Made by a program: the position numbers and the translations under genes
Assembly: GCA_934201655.1 (NCBI GenBank)
Contig: CAKPXD010000066.1
Coordinates: 1 to 7,564, forward strand
Length of the DNA: 7,564 nucleotides
Direction of reading: 5' to 3'
From: an uncultured Streptococcus sp.
GTDB lineage: Bacteria; Bacillota; Bacilli; Lactobacillales; Streptococcaceae
In this document: positions 1-5,709 of the stretch, one piece after another
Numbering within the stretch: position 1 is the stretch's first letter
Layout of the letters: each line of letters starts with the position of its first letter
The notes under the pieces: model-generated
Seen by the model: only the letters and a program-made list of their open reading frames with translations
Told to the model about the DNA's origin: nothing
Database searches by the model: none

Positions 1-707
1 GAGTTGTTCGTCAAGCAAATAATCAAGTTATCGGTGAGTTTGAATCAGACGAAAATGGTAATATTGCTGTTGGCAAACTGTTAAAAGATAAATATATCTT
101 AACTGAAATTGAAGCCCCTTCAGGTCATATCATCAAAGAAGCCGATACTGTGGTTAATGTTGAAGATTTTGGAGCAGATCATTCGGTAACCAAAACGATT
201 GTGAATCCGAAGGAAGAAACTACAACAACTACAACAACTACAACAACTACTACAACTACGACTGAAGAAACCACAACTACTACCACAACAACTGAAGAGC
301 CTAAGACTACTTCAACTACAACTACTGAAGAACCTAAGACTACTTCAACTACAACTACTGAAGAGCCTACAACTACTTCAACAACAACTACAACTGAAGA
401 GCCTAAGACTACTTCAACTACAACTACTGAAGAGCCTAAGACTACTTCAACTACAACAACTGAAGAGCCTAAAACTACTTCAACTACAACTACAACTGAA
501 GAGTCTAAGACTACTCCAACCACAACAACTTCAACTACAACAACTACTGTAGAAGAACCTAAAACTACAGTAACTACAACAAATGATAAACCTGGACTTC
601 CTAAAACTGGAGAAGGCAAAGGTACATTGGTTACTATCATTGGATTTGTAACTTTAATTTCATCCATTATTTTGGTAGCATTTCTACATAAATCAAAAAA
701 AGACTAA
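1..707 (+). CDS. LPXTG cell-wall-anchored surface protein, C-terminal part (5' end outside window)
   Basis: Open frame enters from the left edge (first full codon at base 3) and ends at TAA 705-707, giving 234 visible residues. Residues 1-70 are the end of a SpaA/CnaB prealbumin-like domain: LTEIEAPSGH (33-42) is the usual L-x-E-x-x-A-P motif, whose Glu (E35) normally catalyses an internal Lys-Asn isopeptide bond, and KTIVNPK (64-70) holds the likely acceptor Asn68. The Lys partner would lie upstream, outside the window. Residues 71-195 are a Thr-rich stalk (15 Thr in a row at 73-87, then EEPKTTSTTTT-type repeats). The sorting signal follows: LPKTG at 199-203 (bases 597-611), a hydrophobic helix, and the basic tail KSKKD. 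From family knowledge, sortase A would cut between T and G and join the protein to peptidoglycan, with the stalk lifting the adhesive domains above the wall. Ligand unknown, because the N-terminal domains are not in the window. A GTG at 150 could be taken as a start, but the domain clearly continues upstream of it. Confidence 0.9.
   Translation, partial: VVRQANNQVIGEFESDENGNIAVGKLLKDKYILTEIEAPSGHIIKEADTVVNVEDFGADHSVTKTIVNPKEETTTTTTTTTTTTTTTEETTTTTTTTEEPKTTSTTTTEEPKTTSTTTTEEPTTTSTTTTTEEPKTTSTTTTEEPKTTSTTTTEEPKTTSTTTTTEESKTTPTTTTSTTTTTVEEPKTTVTTTNDKPGLPKTGEGKGTLVTIIGFVTLISSIILVAFLHKSKKD
219..581 (+). repeat. Thr-codon tract with 33-bp tandem repeats coding for the stalk
   Basis: Bases 219-263 encode 15 consecutive Thr (only ACT/ACA/ACG codons), then two Glu, then eight Thr. 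From 294 a 33-bp unit coding EEPKTTSTTTT recurs head to tail, starting at 294, 327, 360 (36 bp), 396, 429, 462 (36 bp), 498 (degenerate, 54 bp) and 552 (last, merging into the sorting signal). The extra Thr codons in some units fit slippage in steps of 3 bp. All visible length changes keep the reading frame, so the tract should vary in stalk length and not switch the gene off. Confidence 0.9.
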
Positions 708-741
708 TTCTAAATTAGAGATTAGGTTTGATTAGAAGTTC

Positions 742-777
742 AAAAAGGATTTACTTTTTAAAAGTAAATCCTTTTTT
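742..777. terminator. Intrinsic terminator after the LPXTG gene, probably two-way
   Basis: A perfect 13-bp stem (742-754 with 764-776) around a 9-base A/T loop is followed by a T run on the + strand (772-777), 34 bases after the LPXTG stop codon. The A run at 742-746 provides a T run on the - strand, so it can also stop transcripts arriving from lytB. Confidence 0.85.
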
Positions 778-790
778 GTATGATTAAAGA

Positions 791-824
791 TAAAATTCGA
801 TAACTAGTTTTGTTTAGTTATCGA
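791..824 (-). terminator. Second hairpin, just downstream of lytB
   Basis: Perfect 10-bp inverted repeat TCGATAACTA (797-806) / TAGTTATCGA (815-824) with an 8-base loop, 12 bases beyond the lytB stop codon. Read on the - strand it is followed by ATTTTATCTTT, a T-rich but interrupted tail. It is therefore a weak terminator or a 3'-end stabilising hairpin, backed up by the stronger one at 742-777. Confidence 0.55.
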
Positions 825-836
825 TAATAAAGAATT

Positions 837-2927
837 TTAGTCCTTTTCACCAAGTTTGCTATTGATGGTCATCATGATACTAGCTATTTTTTCACCCCAG
901 TATGGATCAGAAGCGTATAAAACGTTCATACCAGATGATTTATTACCTAGGTAGGTTCTGCCCTCGTCAAAATAATTATCTCGTATCCATTTAGCTGCCC
1001 CTAAGATTCCTTTGTCGACATTGTCAAAACTCTTTGCTGAATCATATGGAGTAGTATCATAGGCAGCAATACCAAAGAAGTTATTCTTATCCTTAGCAAT
1101 CTGACTACGTCCCCATGCACTTTCTAGAGCGCTGTGAGCCATGAGATAGAGTGCATTGACCTGATAACGTTTCTCCGCTTCTTTGAAGACCTCTCCTTTA
1201 CCTGCGAGACGACTTCCGTTAATATTCATAAGAGAATAAACTTTATCTAGTTCAGCTGCAGTATAATTGGTTGGCTTTCTTAAGTCTCTATAGAGGAATG
1301 GATTCTCGACTTTAAAGGTATCGAAGTTAACACCATCCGCTGAATAGTATTTTTTACCAATTGCCATAGATGAACTATGAGGTGCTACACGAACGCTTGT
1401 ATATGGCGATAACTCGTGATAAACGTAACGACCGTCAGTCGTATAATGAGGAATAAACTCGTCACTAGCATTTACAGCTACAAGGTCACTCTTATTCATA
1501 AAGCCTGAAAGTCCAGAAATTTGGACTGGTAGTCTTTCTCCTTGAGCTCCTGAGGTAGAAACAGCGACGATAGAACCTTGAGAAATATAGCTAAGTCTAC
1601 TACCAGAGGCGCTATAAACATAGGCTATAATTGGTTTTACCTTATAGTAAGTTGATGCAGACGGATTAGAAATCCATTTTCCATTATTCTCGAAACTATA
1701 ATCTTTACCTTTGATTTTAAGAGTTCCAGTAGCATATTGTCCATCTTCTTTCAGATAATACCAAGCATTGTATGAGTTATCAAATATCCACTCACTTTTG
1801 GCCATATGGCCACCTGATTTAAGATAGTAGGACCCTTGCCATTGATTTTCAGCATAAGTCCCATCTGGTTTTAAGTAGAACCAGCTATTGTACTGTTTGT
1901 CAAAAATCCATTCACTTTGTGCCATAGCACCACTATCTTTTAAATAGTATTTCTTTTTCCAGGTGCTACTTACCATTACACTTTTCGCATCAAAGTAATA
2001 CCAACGGTCTTTAATTTTTTCCCATTTATTTCGAGTTATTTTACCAGAGGCGTCAGCGTAATACCACTTGTTAGAAATTTTAACCCATGAAGATTCGGCT
2101 AATGCACCGCTCTTGTCAAAGAGATACTCTTTGTAAATCGTATCACTGAGCATGGCACCATTTTGGTCAAAATAATACCAGATGTTCTTAATATTTTCCC
2201 ACTTATTACGAAGAATTTTCCCATCCTGATTACCATAGTACCATTTATCACCAATTTTAGTCCAAGTGTTAATTGCTAAAGCTCCACTACTATTGAACAA
2301 ATAGTCTTCGTAAATGACATTACTAAGCATGATACCGTCTTGATTAAAACGATACCAATCTCCAGAAATACTAGCCCATTTATTTCGAGTTACTTTTCCT
2401 TCTTCAGTCGCATAATACCATTTATTTTCAAGTTTCACCCATGATGATTCCGCTAGGGCTCCACTCTTATTGAAAAGATAGTCGTTAAAGACAGTATTGC
2501 TAAGCATGGTACCATCCTGGTTAAAATAATACCAAACTCCAGCAATCTTCTTCCAATTTTTGACAGCCTTTTTATTTTCATAATAACGCCATTGGCCATT
2601 CTCTTTTTGCCAACCTTCTTTGTTGACCTCTTCAGTAATTTCTTCTGTTGAAGAGTTATCCTTGGTAAGGGCTGTTTCTTGTTTCTGTGTGGTTTGAGAA
2701 GAATCCTTTTCTGCCTTGTTTTGTGTTTCGTTCTGATTCTGCTTATCGTTCTGCTCTTGACCTTGAGCTTGCTTTTTCTCTTTAACTTCCTTACTCGTTC
2801 CATTTGCTACAGTTTTTTCTGAACTCTGTACTTTGTTTGTAGCTTGGTTTTCTTCAGCCATTACTGTTGTTTTTGAAATACCTGCAATGGAAAGAACAAC
2901 AGTACTTGCTAGTAATATCTTTTTCAT
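837..2927 (-). CDS. lytB: LytB-type choline-binding endo-beta-N-acetylglucosaminidase (GH73), cell separation
   Basis: 696 residues. A signal peptide (1-24, ending TTVMA) is followed by a charged Lys/Gln/Glu-rich linker (about 25-102), choline-binding repeats (about 103-418, W-x-YY-F-x-x-G pattern), an SH3b/WW-like region (about 424-560) and a GH73 glucosaminidase domain (about 575-692). AHSALESAWGRS (597-608) contains the catalytic Glu602; Asp674 in YASDPYWGEK is the likely second acidic residue. The C-terminal half closely matches my memory of pneumococcal LytB, including the spacing from the Glu to the C-terminus. In that family the enzyme binds phosphocholine on teichoic acids, cuts GlcNAc-MurNAc glycan at the septum and lets daughter cells separate; loss gives long chains. 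The start ATG at 2927 has a good ribosome binding site (GAAAGG at 2934-2939, 7 bases upstream). It is a single-gene unit with hairpins on both sides. Unlike my recollection of pneumococcal LytB, it has a long charged linker before the repeats. Confidence 0.9.
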   Translation of the reverse strand: MKKILLASTVVLSIAGISKTTVMAEENQATNKVQSSEKTVANGTSKEVKEKKQAQGQEQNDKQNQNETQNKAEKDSSQTTQKQETALTKDNSSTEEITEEVNKEGWQKENGQWRYYENKKAVKNWKKIAGVWYYFNQDGTMLSNTVFNDYLFNKSGALAESSWVKLENKWYYATEEGKVTRNKWASISGDWYRFNQDGIMLSNVIYEDYLFNSSGALAINTWTKIGDKWYYGNQDGKILRNKWENIKNIWYYFDQNGAMLSDTIYKEYLFDKSGALAESSWVKISNKWYYADASGKITRNKWEKIKDRWYYFDAKSVMVSSTWKKKYYLKDSGAMAQSEWIFDKQYNSWFYLKPDGTYAENQWQGSYYLKSGGHMAKSEWIFDNSYNAWYYLKEDGQYATGTLKIKGKDYSFENNGKWISNPSASTYYKVKPIIAYVYSASGSRLSYISQGSIVAVSTSGAQGERLPVQISGLSGFMNKSDLVAVNASDEFIPHYTTDGRYVYHELSPYTSVRVAPHSSSMAIGKKYYSADGVNFDTFKVENPFLYRDLRKPTNYTAAELDKVYSLMNINGSRLAGKGEVFKEAEKRYQVNALYLMAHSALESAWGRSQIAKDKNNFFGIAAYDTTPYDSAKSFDNVDKGILGAAKWIRDNYFDEGRTYLGNKSSGMNVLYASDPYWGEKIASIMMTINSKLGEKD
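2007..2537 (-). repeat. Three 59-residue (177-bp) tandem supra-repeats in the LytB choline-binding region
   Basis: Residues 131-189, 190-248 and 249-307 of LytB align without gaps as three units. Each begins with WYxF(N/D)Q(D/N)G, passes through YLF(N/D)xSGALA and ends in (T/L)RNKW. Each unit holds about three single choline-binding motifs. The DNA of the units has diverged visibly, so the duplication is not very recent. After residue 308 the pattern changes to the SEWIFD-x2-YN-x-W(F/Y)YLK type typical of the rest of the family. Confidence 0.8.
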
Positions 2928-3004
2928 TTTTAACCTTTCAATTTTATATTCCCTAAATTTTTTACTTCTTACTTATCGTTTTAAAGACAACATTTATCCA
3001 CTTT

Positions 3005-3010
3005 ATTATA
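3005..3010 (-). promoter_or_regulatory. Probable -10 box of the lytB promoter
   Basis: On the - strand a perfect TATAAT lies about 80 bases upstream of the lytB start codon in a very A/T-rich stretch. No good -35 box is found 16-18 bases further up (best is CTTTTA), so a regulator may help, or the true promoter may differ slightly. This is the only consensus -10 seen between the terminator at 3097-3133 and lytB. Confidence 0.45.
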
Positions 3011-3096
3011 CAATATAATTTTAATTATAAAAGTAACGTCTTAAAGAAGAAAGAAAGTTGTAATATTGTTAAAACAATTTAGAAATAAAAGTCAAC

Positions 3097-3135
3097 AAAA
3101 AGTAGTCGAACAATATCAGAACGACTACTTTTTTT
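3097..3135. terminator. Strong intrinsic terminator of the GT2-GtrA operon, probably two-way
   Basis: Stem GTAGTCG (3102-3108) / CGACTAC (3122-3128), extended by A5 and T5 flanks to 12 bp, with a 13-base loop. Read on the - strand, after the operon's last stop codon at 3149, the hairpin ends in TTTTT then GTTGAC. Read on the + strand it ends in seven T. It insulates the operon from the lytB promoter. Confidence 0.85.
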
Positions 3136-3148
3136 GCATTATCAATAA

Positions 3149-3574
3149 TTAACTCTCTATTACTCTGCTAGTTTTATTAGTTAGAAGTGGATGTATAATA
3201 ATAGATAGAATGGCTAAGATTGCAAAACTGATACCGACATACCAGTATGGTCCATCAAGTGTGGTTGAACGACCAGATAGATTGACAATTCCGCGGAATA
3301 GTGTCCCTGTTGTAATAATAGCTATAGCCGAATTCCATAAATTAAGGCTAATTCTGGAAAAATATGGAAGGACTTTGAGCAAGATTGCTAGTATTATCCC
3401 ACCTACCAGAGGTACGGCGAACAAGTAATGCATATGAACTGATGTCTCTCCAAAACTGAATGCTTCATAAATTCTAGAGAAGGCAAAGAAGAAAATCGTA
3501 ATTAGTGTATAAGAGATGGCAGTTTTTTTAAAACGTTTTTTGTTAGGATTAATAACCGATGTAGACAATGTCAC
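3149..3574 (-). CDS. Small four-helix membrane protein of unknown function
   Basis: 141 residues with four predicted membrane helices at about 18-36, 49-69, 78-98 and 110-131, a basic N-terminus (KKRFKK at 12-17) and a short polar C-terminus. I do not recognise the family. It is far too small to be a GT-C transferase. The start is a GTG at 3574, inside the preceding gene, giving a 26-bp overlap in another frame. The choice is supported by a ribosome binding site (AAAGGG) 6 bases before the GTG; a TTG at 3568 is a poorer alternative because it would lie further from that site. Being last in an overlapping operon with a glycosyltransferase-flippase and an extracellular glycosidase, it probably serves the same envelope process, but this is inferred only from position. 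Confidence 0.75.
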   Translation of the reverse strand: MTLSTSVINPNKKRFKKTAISYTLITIFFFAFSRIYEAFSFGETSVHMHYLFAVPLVGGIILAILLKVLPYFSRISLNLWNSAIAIITTGTLFRGIVNLSGRSTTLDGPYWYVGISFAILAILSIIIHPLLTNKTSRVIES

Positions 3575-4460
3575 TCACCGCCCTTTCTGAAATTTTGTTT
3601 CCTCCAGTCGTTGGTTTATTGATAACCTGACCGTTGAAGTAAAGTGTAGAGGAACCCCCACCATCAAGATTGTAAGCTGTTTTTGCACCGTATGATTTCA
3701 TGACTTCAGCCATTTGGTACAGGGATAGACCCTTGCTTTCAGATGTACGTCCGTCAGAAACTACAATAATGTAGTGGTTTTCATCGATAATACCAATAGC
3801 TGTACGTGGATTCGAAGCCATAGCTTGTCCAACTTCTTGGTTTTTTCCTACTGCTATTTCACCATTTTCGACCAAGGCAGGACCAAAAGCTAAGAGATTA
3901 ATAACTCCGTCTTTGACAAGTTGCTCAGCTGAAATCTGATCCTCGTAAATAATCTTGAAAGAACCATCTTTATAAATGGCTAAATCACCATTATTAGAAT
4001 TTTCACGGACAGTATCACGATAGACAACTCCATTACGGATAACATAACCCGAAGAGTTGGCACCGTAATAGTCGCCATTGACTGCTAAAATTGCATCATT
4101 TTCTGCAGCAGTGACAGATGTTTTAGCTGTTACGTTTGTTCCAAATGAGTTTTGAGCAAATGCTGTTTTTAAATAATCTGATGAGTTTACTGTAATATCT
4201 GCAACGTAGACTTGCGTATTATTGACCGTTGTTTCAGTTAAATTGATGGAGATATTCTCGTCCTTATAACTTGAGTTAGTTACTGTTGCTGTCTTAGCTA
4301 CTTGGCTAGCTTGAGCTGTGTTGGAACTTATATTAGTTGTTGCTACTGTCGAAATAGTCTCAGCAAGTACAAAAGTTTTCAACATTGAGTAACTAAAGGA
4401 TTCTGTCAAGAGTAAACCGAGAACCGAAGCATAAGCATATGGTTTCTTTAAAAATTTCAT
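3549..4460 (-). CDS. Exported phosphodiester glycosidase (NAGPA-type) domain protein
   Basis: 303 residues. The N-terminus is a signal peptide or membrane anchor (KFLKK, hydrophobic to about 33, possible cut after VLA), then a Ser/Thr-rich stretch (34-64), then the catalytic domain (about 68-303). Family motifs are visible in order: AVNGDYYG (126-133), FGPALVENG (192-200), NPRTAIG (217-223), VVSDGR (233-238), NLDGGGSSTLYFNG (264-277) and SERAVSDIVYIG (291-302). The founding relative, human 'uncovering enzyme', removes GlcNAc from a GlcNAc-1-P-6-mannose phosphodiester; bacterial members are often only called exopolysaccharide-related, and the substrate here is unknown. Its ATG overlaps the stop of the upstream glycosyltransferase (ATGA at 4457-4460). 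The nearest ribosome-binding-like run (GGAAAGGA) is 13 bases away, so translation is probably coupled. Confidence 0.85.
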   Translation of the reverse strand: MKFLKKPYAYASVLGLLLTESFSYSMLKTFVLAETISTVATTNISSNTAQASQVAKTATVTNSSYKDENISINLTETTVNNTQVYVADITVNSSDYLKTAFAQNSFGTNVTAKTSVTAAENDAILAVNGDYYGANSSGYVIRNGVVYRDTVRENSNNGDLAIYKDGSFKIIYEDQISAEQLVKDGVINLLAFGPALVENGEIAVGKNQEVGQAMASNPRTAIGIIDENHYIIVVSDGRTSESKGLSLYQMAEVMKSYGAKTAYNLDGGGSSTLYFNGQVINKPTTGGNKISERAVSDIVYIGY

Positions 4461-5500
4461 AATACAGTTGATGTCCTTTCCTTAAAAATCAATTTCTTTT
4501 GCACTGTCCAAGAGACAGCGAAGAGAAGGATGCCGACGATAATTTTGGCAATCAGAAGGTTGATACCAAAGACTGTAAAGAAGAGACGAATCAGTAGCGT
4601 GTCTAAGAAAAAGAGTCCAACTGCTAGACCAAAGTATCCCATCCCTGTTTTCACAAAGCTATCCTCGTTTTTAAAGACTAGTTTTTTATTTGTAGAGTAG
4701 TTAAAAACGGAGCTTGTCACACGAGCTAGTCCGTTAGCTAGGAAAATTCGGAAACTTGTTGGCGCTGTTGGTAAAAACAAGATTGCAATAGCGTAAACGA
4801 TATAGTCTACAACAAAACTACTGAGAGATGACAGGGCGAATTTAAAAATATTTTTATAAATCATGAGCCCATCTTTTATTGGTCGGAAGTGTGAATCCTC
4901 ATTATCATTGATATAGACAGTTTCGATGGGAACTTCTAAAATTTGATATTCTTTAGTAGCTTCAAGTAGCATATTCATTTCATATTCATAACGTTGTCCT
5001 TCGATCTTTAGCATAAAAGGAATAAGATTTGTTGTAAAAGCTCGAAGTCCTGTCTGAGTATCTGCTACTTCTACCCCAGTTTGAATCTTAAAAAGTGCTT
5101 TTGTTAAGCTATTTCCGAAACGGCTACGAAGGGGTACTTTACCAGTGAAGGCACGCACACCCAAGATTAGCTTATTAGGATTTTCAGAAGCCTTGTTAGC
5201 CGTACGGAAAATATCCCAAATCTTATGCTGACCATCTGCGTCTGCCGTTACAACTGTTCCATAGCTATTTAGTTGTTGGATATAAGCAAAGGCCGTTTTA
5301 AGTGCTTGGCCTTTACCTTGGTTCACTTGGTGACGGAGCACCGTAGCATATTGTTCTGCTTTATCAAAGATATTTTGACACTTTGATGAACTACCGTCGT
5401 CGATAACTAGAATACGAAAATCACTCTTTTCGTGGATTTTTTCGATGAGTTTGATAAGTTTATTATCAGGTTGATAAGCTGGAATTACTATATAGTTCAT
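4457..5500 (-). CDS. Family 2 glycosyltransferase fused to a GtrA-like membrane domain
   Basis: 347 residues. The N-terminal GT2 domain (about 1-210, similar to polyprenyl-phosphate hexose transferases) shows VIPAYQP (5-11), VIDDGSS (32-38), QGKGQAL (61-67), the metal-binding DADGQH (87-92), ADTQTGLRAF (146-155) and RYEYEMNML (170-178). The C-terminal part (about 218-342) is a GtrA-like domain with four hydrophobic segments and the sequence FNYSTNKKLVF (266-276). From family knowledge the first domain would move a sugar from a nucleotide sugar to undecaprenyl phosphate on the inner face, and GtrA would help flip the product outward. The donor sugar cannot be read from sequence. The ATG at 5500 has a strong ribosome binding site (GAAAGGAG at 5508-5515). 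It is the first gene of a three-gene overlapping operon. A separate outer-face transferase would normally complete such a pathway and is not in this window. Confidence 0.87.
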   Translation of the reverse strand: MNYIVIPAYQPDNKLIKLIEKIHEKSDFRILVIDDGSSSKCQNIFDKAEQYATVLRHQVNQGKGQALKTAFAYIQQLNSYGTVVTADADGQHKIWDIFRTANKASENPNKLILGVRAFTGKVPLRSRFGNSLTKALFKIQTGVEVADTQTGLRAFTTNLIPFMLKIEGQRYEYEMNMLLEATKEYQILEVPIETVYINDNEDSHFRPIKDGLMIYKNIFKFALSSLSSFVVDYIVYAIAILFLPTAPTSFRIFLANGLARVTSSVFNYSTNKKLVFKNEDSFVKTGMGYFGLAVGLFFLDTLLIRLFFTVFGINLLIAKIIVGILLFAVSWTVQKKLIFKERTSTVL

Positions 5501-5507
5501 ACCGGCA

Positions 5508-5515
5508 CTCCTTTC
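5508..5515 (-). promoter_or_regulatory. Strong ribosome binding site of the GT2-GtrA gene
   Basis: GAAAGGAG on the - strand, 7 bases before the ATG at 5500. It is the best Shine-Dalgarno match in the window and settles the start codon. Confidence 0.8.
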
Positions 5516-5556
5516 TTAGTGATGGTATAACTATACAGAACATCGCTTAAAGATAC

Positions 5557-5565
5557 CTTATATCA
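5557..5565 (-). promoter_or_regulatory. Possible extended -10 promoter of the GT2-GtrA operon
   Basis: The - strand reads TGATATAAG, an extended -10 (TGn) with 5 of 6 matches to TATAAT, about 57 bases upstream of the start codon. The -35 region is poor (TTAACT with a 19-base spacer). A second candidate, TATAGT at about 5530-5535, is closer to the gene but also lacks a -35 box. The hexamer repeats at 5571-5600 sit just upstream. Confidence 0.35.
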
Positions 5566-5650
5566 GTTTTCTTTAAGAAAAAGTTAAAGAAGCTTTAAGA
5601 CTGGAAGTCATTTTCTTTAGAAAGCAAAAACAATCAATATTAATAAATAT

Positions 5651-5685
5651 ACAAAAATCCTCAAATAGCAAATGAATTTGAGGAT
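5651..5685 (-). terminator. Intrinsic terminator after the YkgJ-type gene
   Basis: Perfect 10-bp stem ATCCTCAAAT (5657-5666) / ATTTGAGGAT (5676-5685) with a 9-base loop. On the - strand it is followed by TTTTTGT, 25 bases beyond the stop codon at 5710. It separates this gene from the GT2-GtrA operon. Confidence 0.85.
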
Positions 5686-5709
5686 GGAATTTATTATAAA
5701 ATAAATTAT

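Noticed and set aside
294..497. Regular 33-bp repeats that could suggest a CRISPR array
   Set aside because: The units are head to tail with no unique spacers and are in frame with a protein stalk.
179..667. Long Val-rich open frame on the - strand opposite the LPXTG gene
   Set aside because: It is the mirror of the Thr codon repeats (ACN read backwards gives Val and Ser codons). It has no ribosome binding site or recognisable domain.
2453..2803. Lys/Arg-rich open frame overlapping the start of lytB on the same strand
   Set aside because: It is a shifted reading of the A-rich charged linker and repeats of lytB, with no family features.
2833..3018. Short hydrophobic open frame on the + strand across the lytB start
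   Set aside because: It reads the signal-peptide region and A/T-rich promoter backwards, with no ribosome binding site.
3059..3071. TGTAA...TGTTA pair upstream of lytB as a WalR box
   Set aside because: The two half-sites start 8 bp apart, whereas the known WalR site has an 11-bp spacing, and they are on the strand opposite to lytB.
3210..3428. Open frame on the + strand opposite the four-helix membrane protein
   Set aside because: Shadow frame with no ribosome binding site; the - strand gene has operon context and membrane helices.
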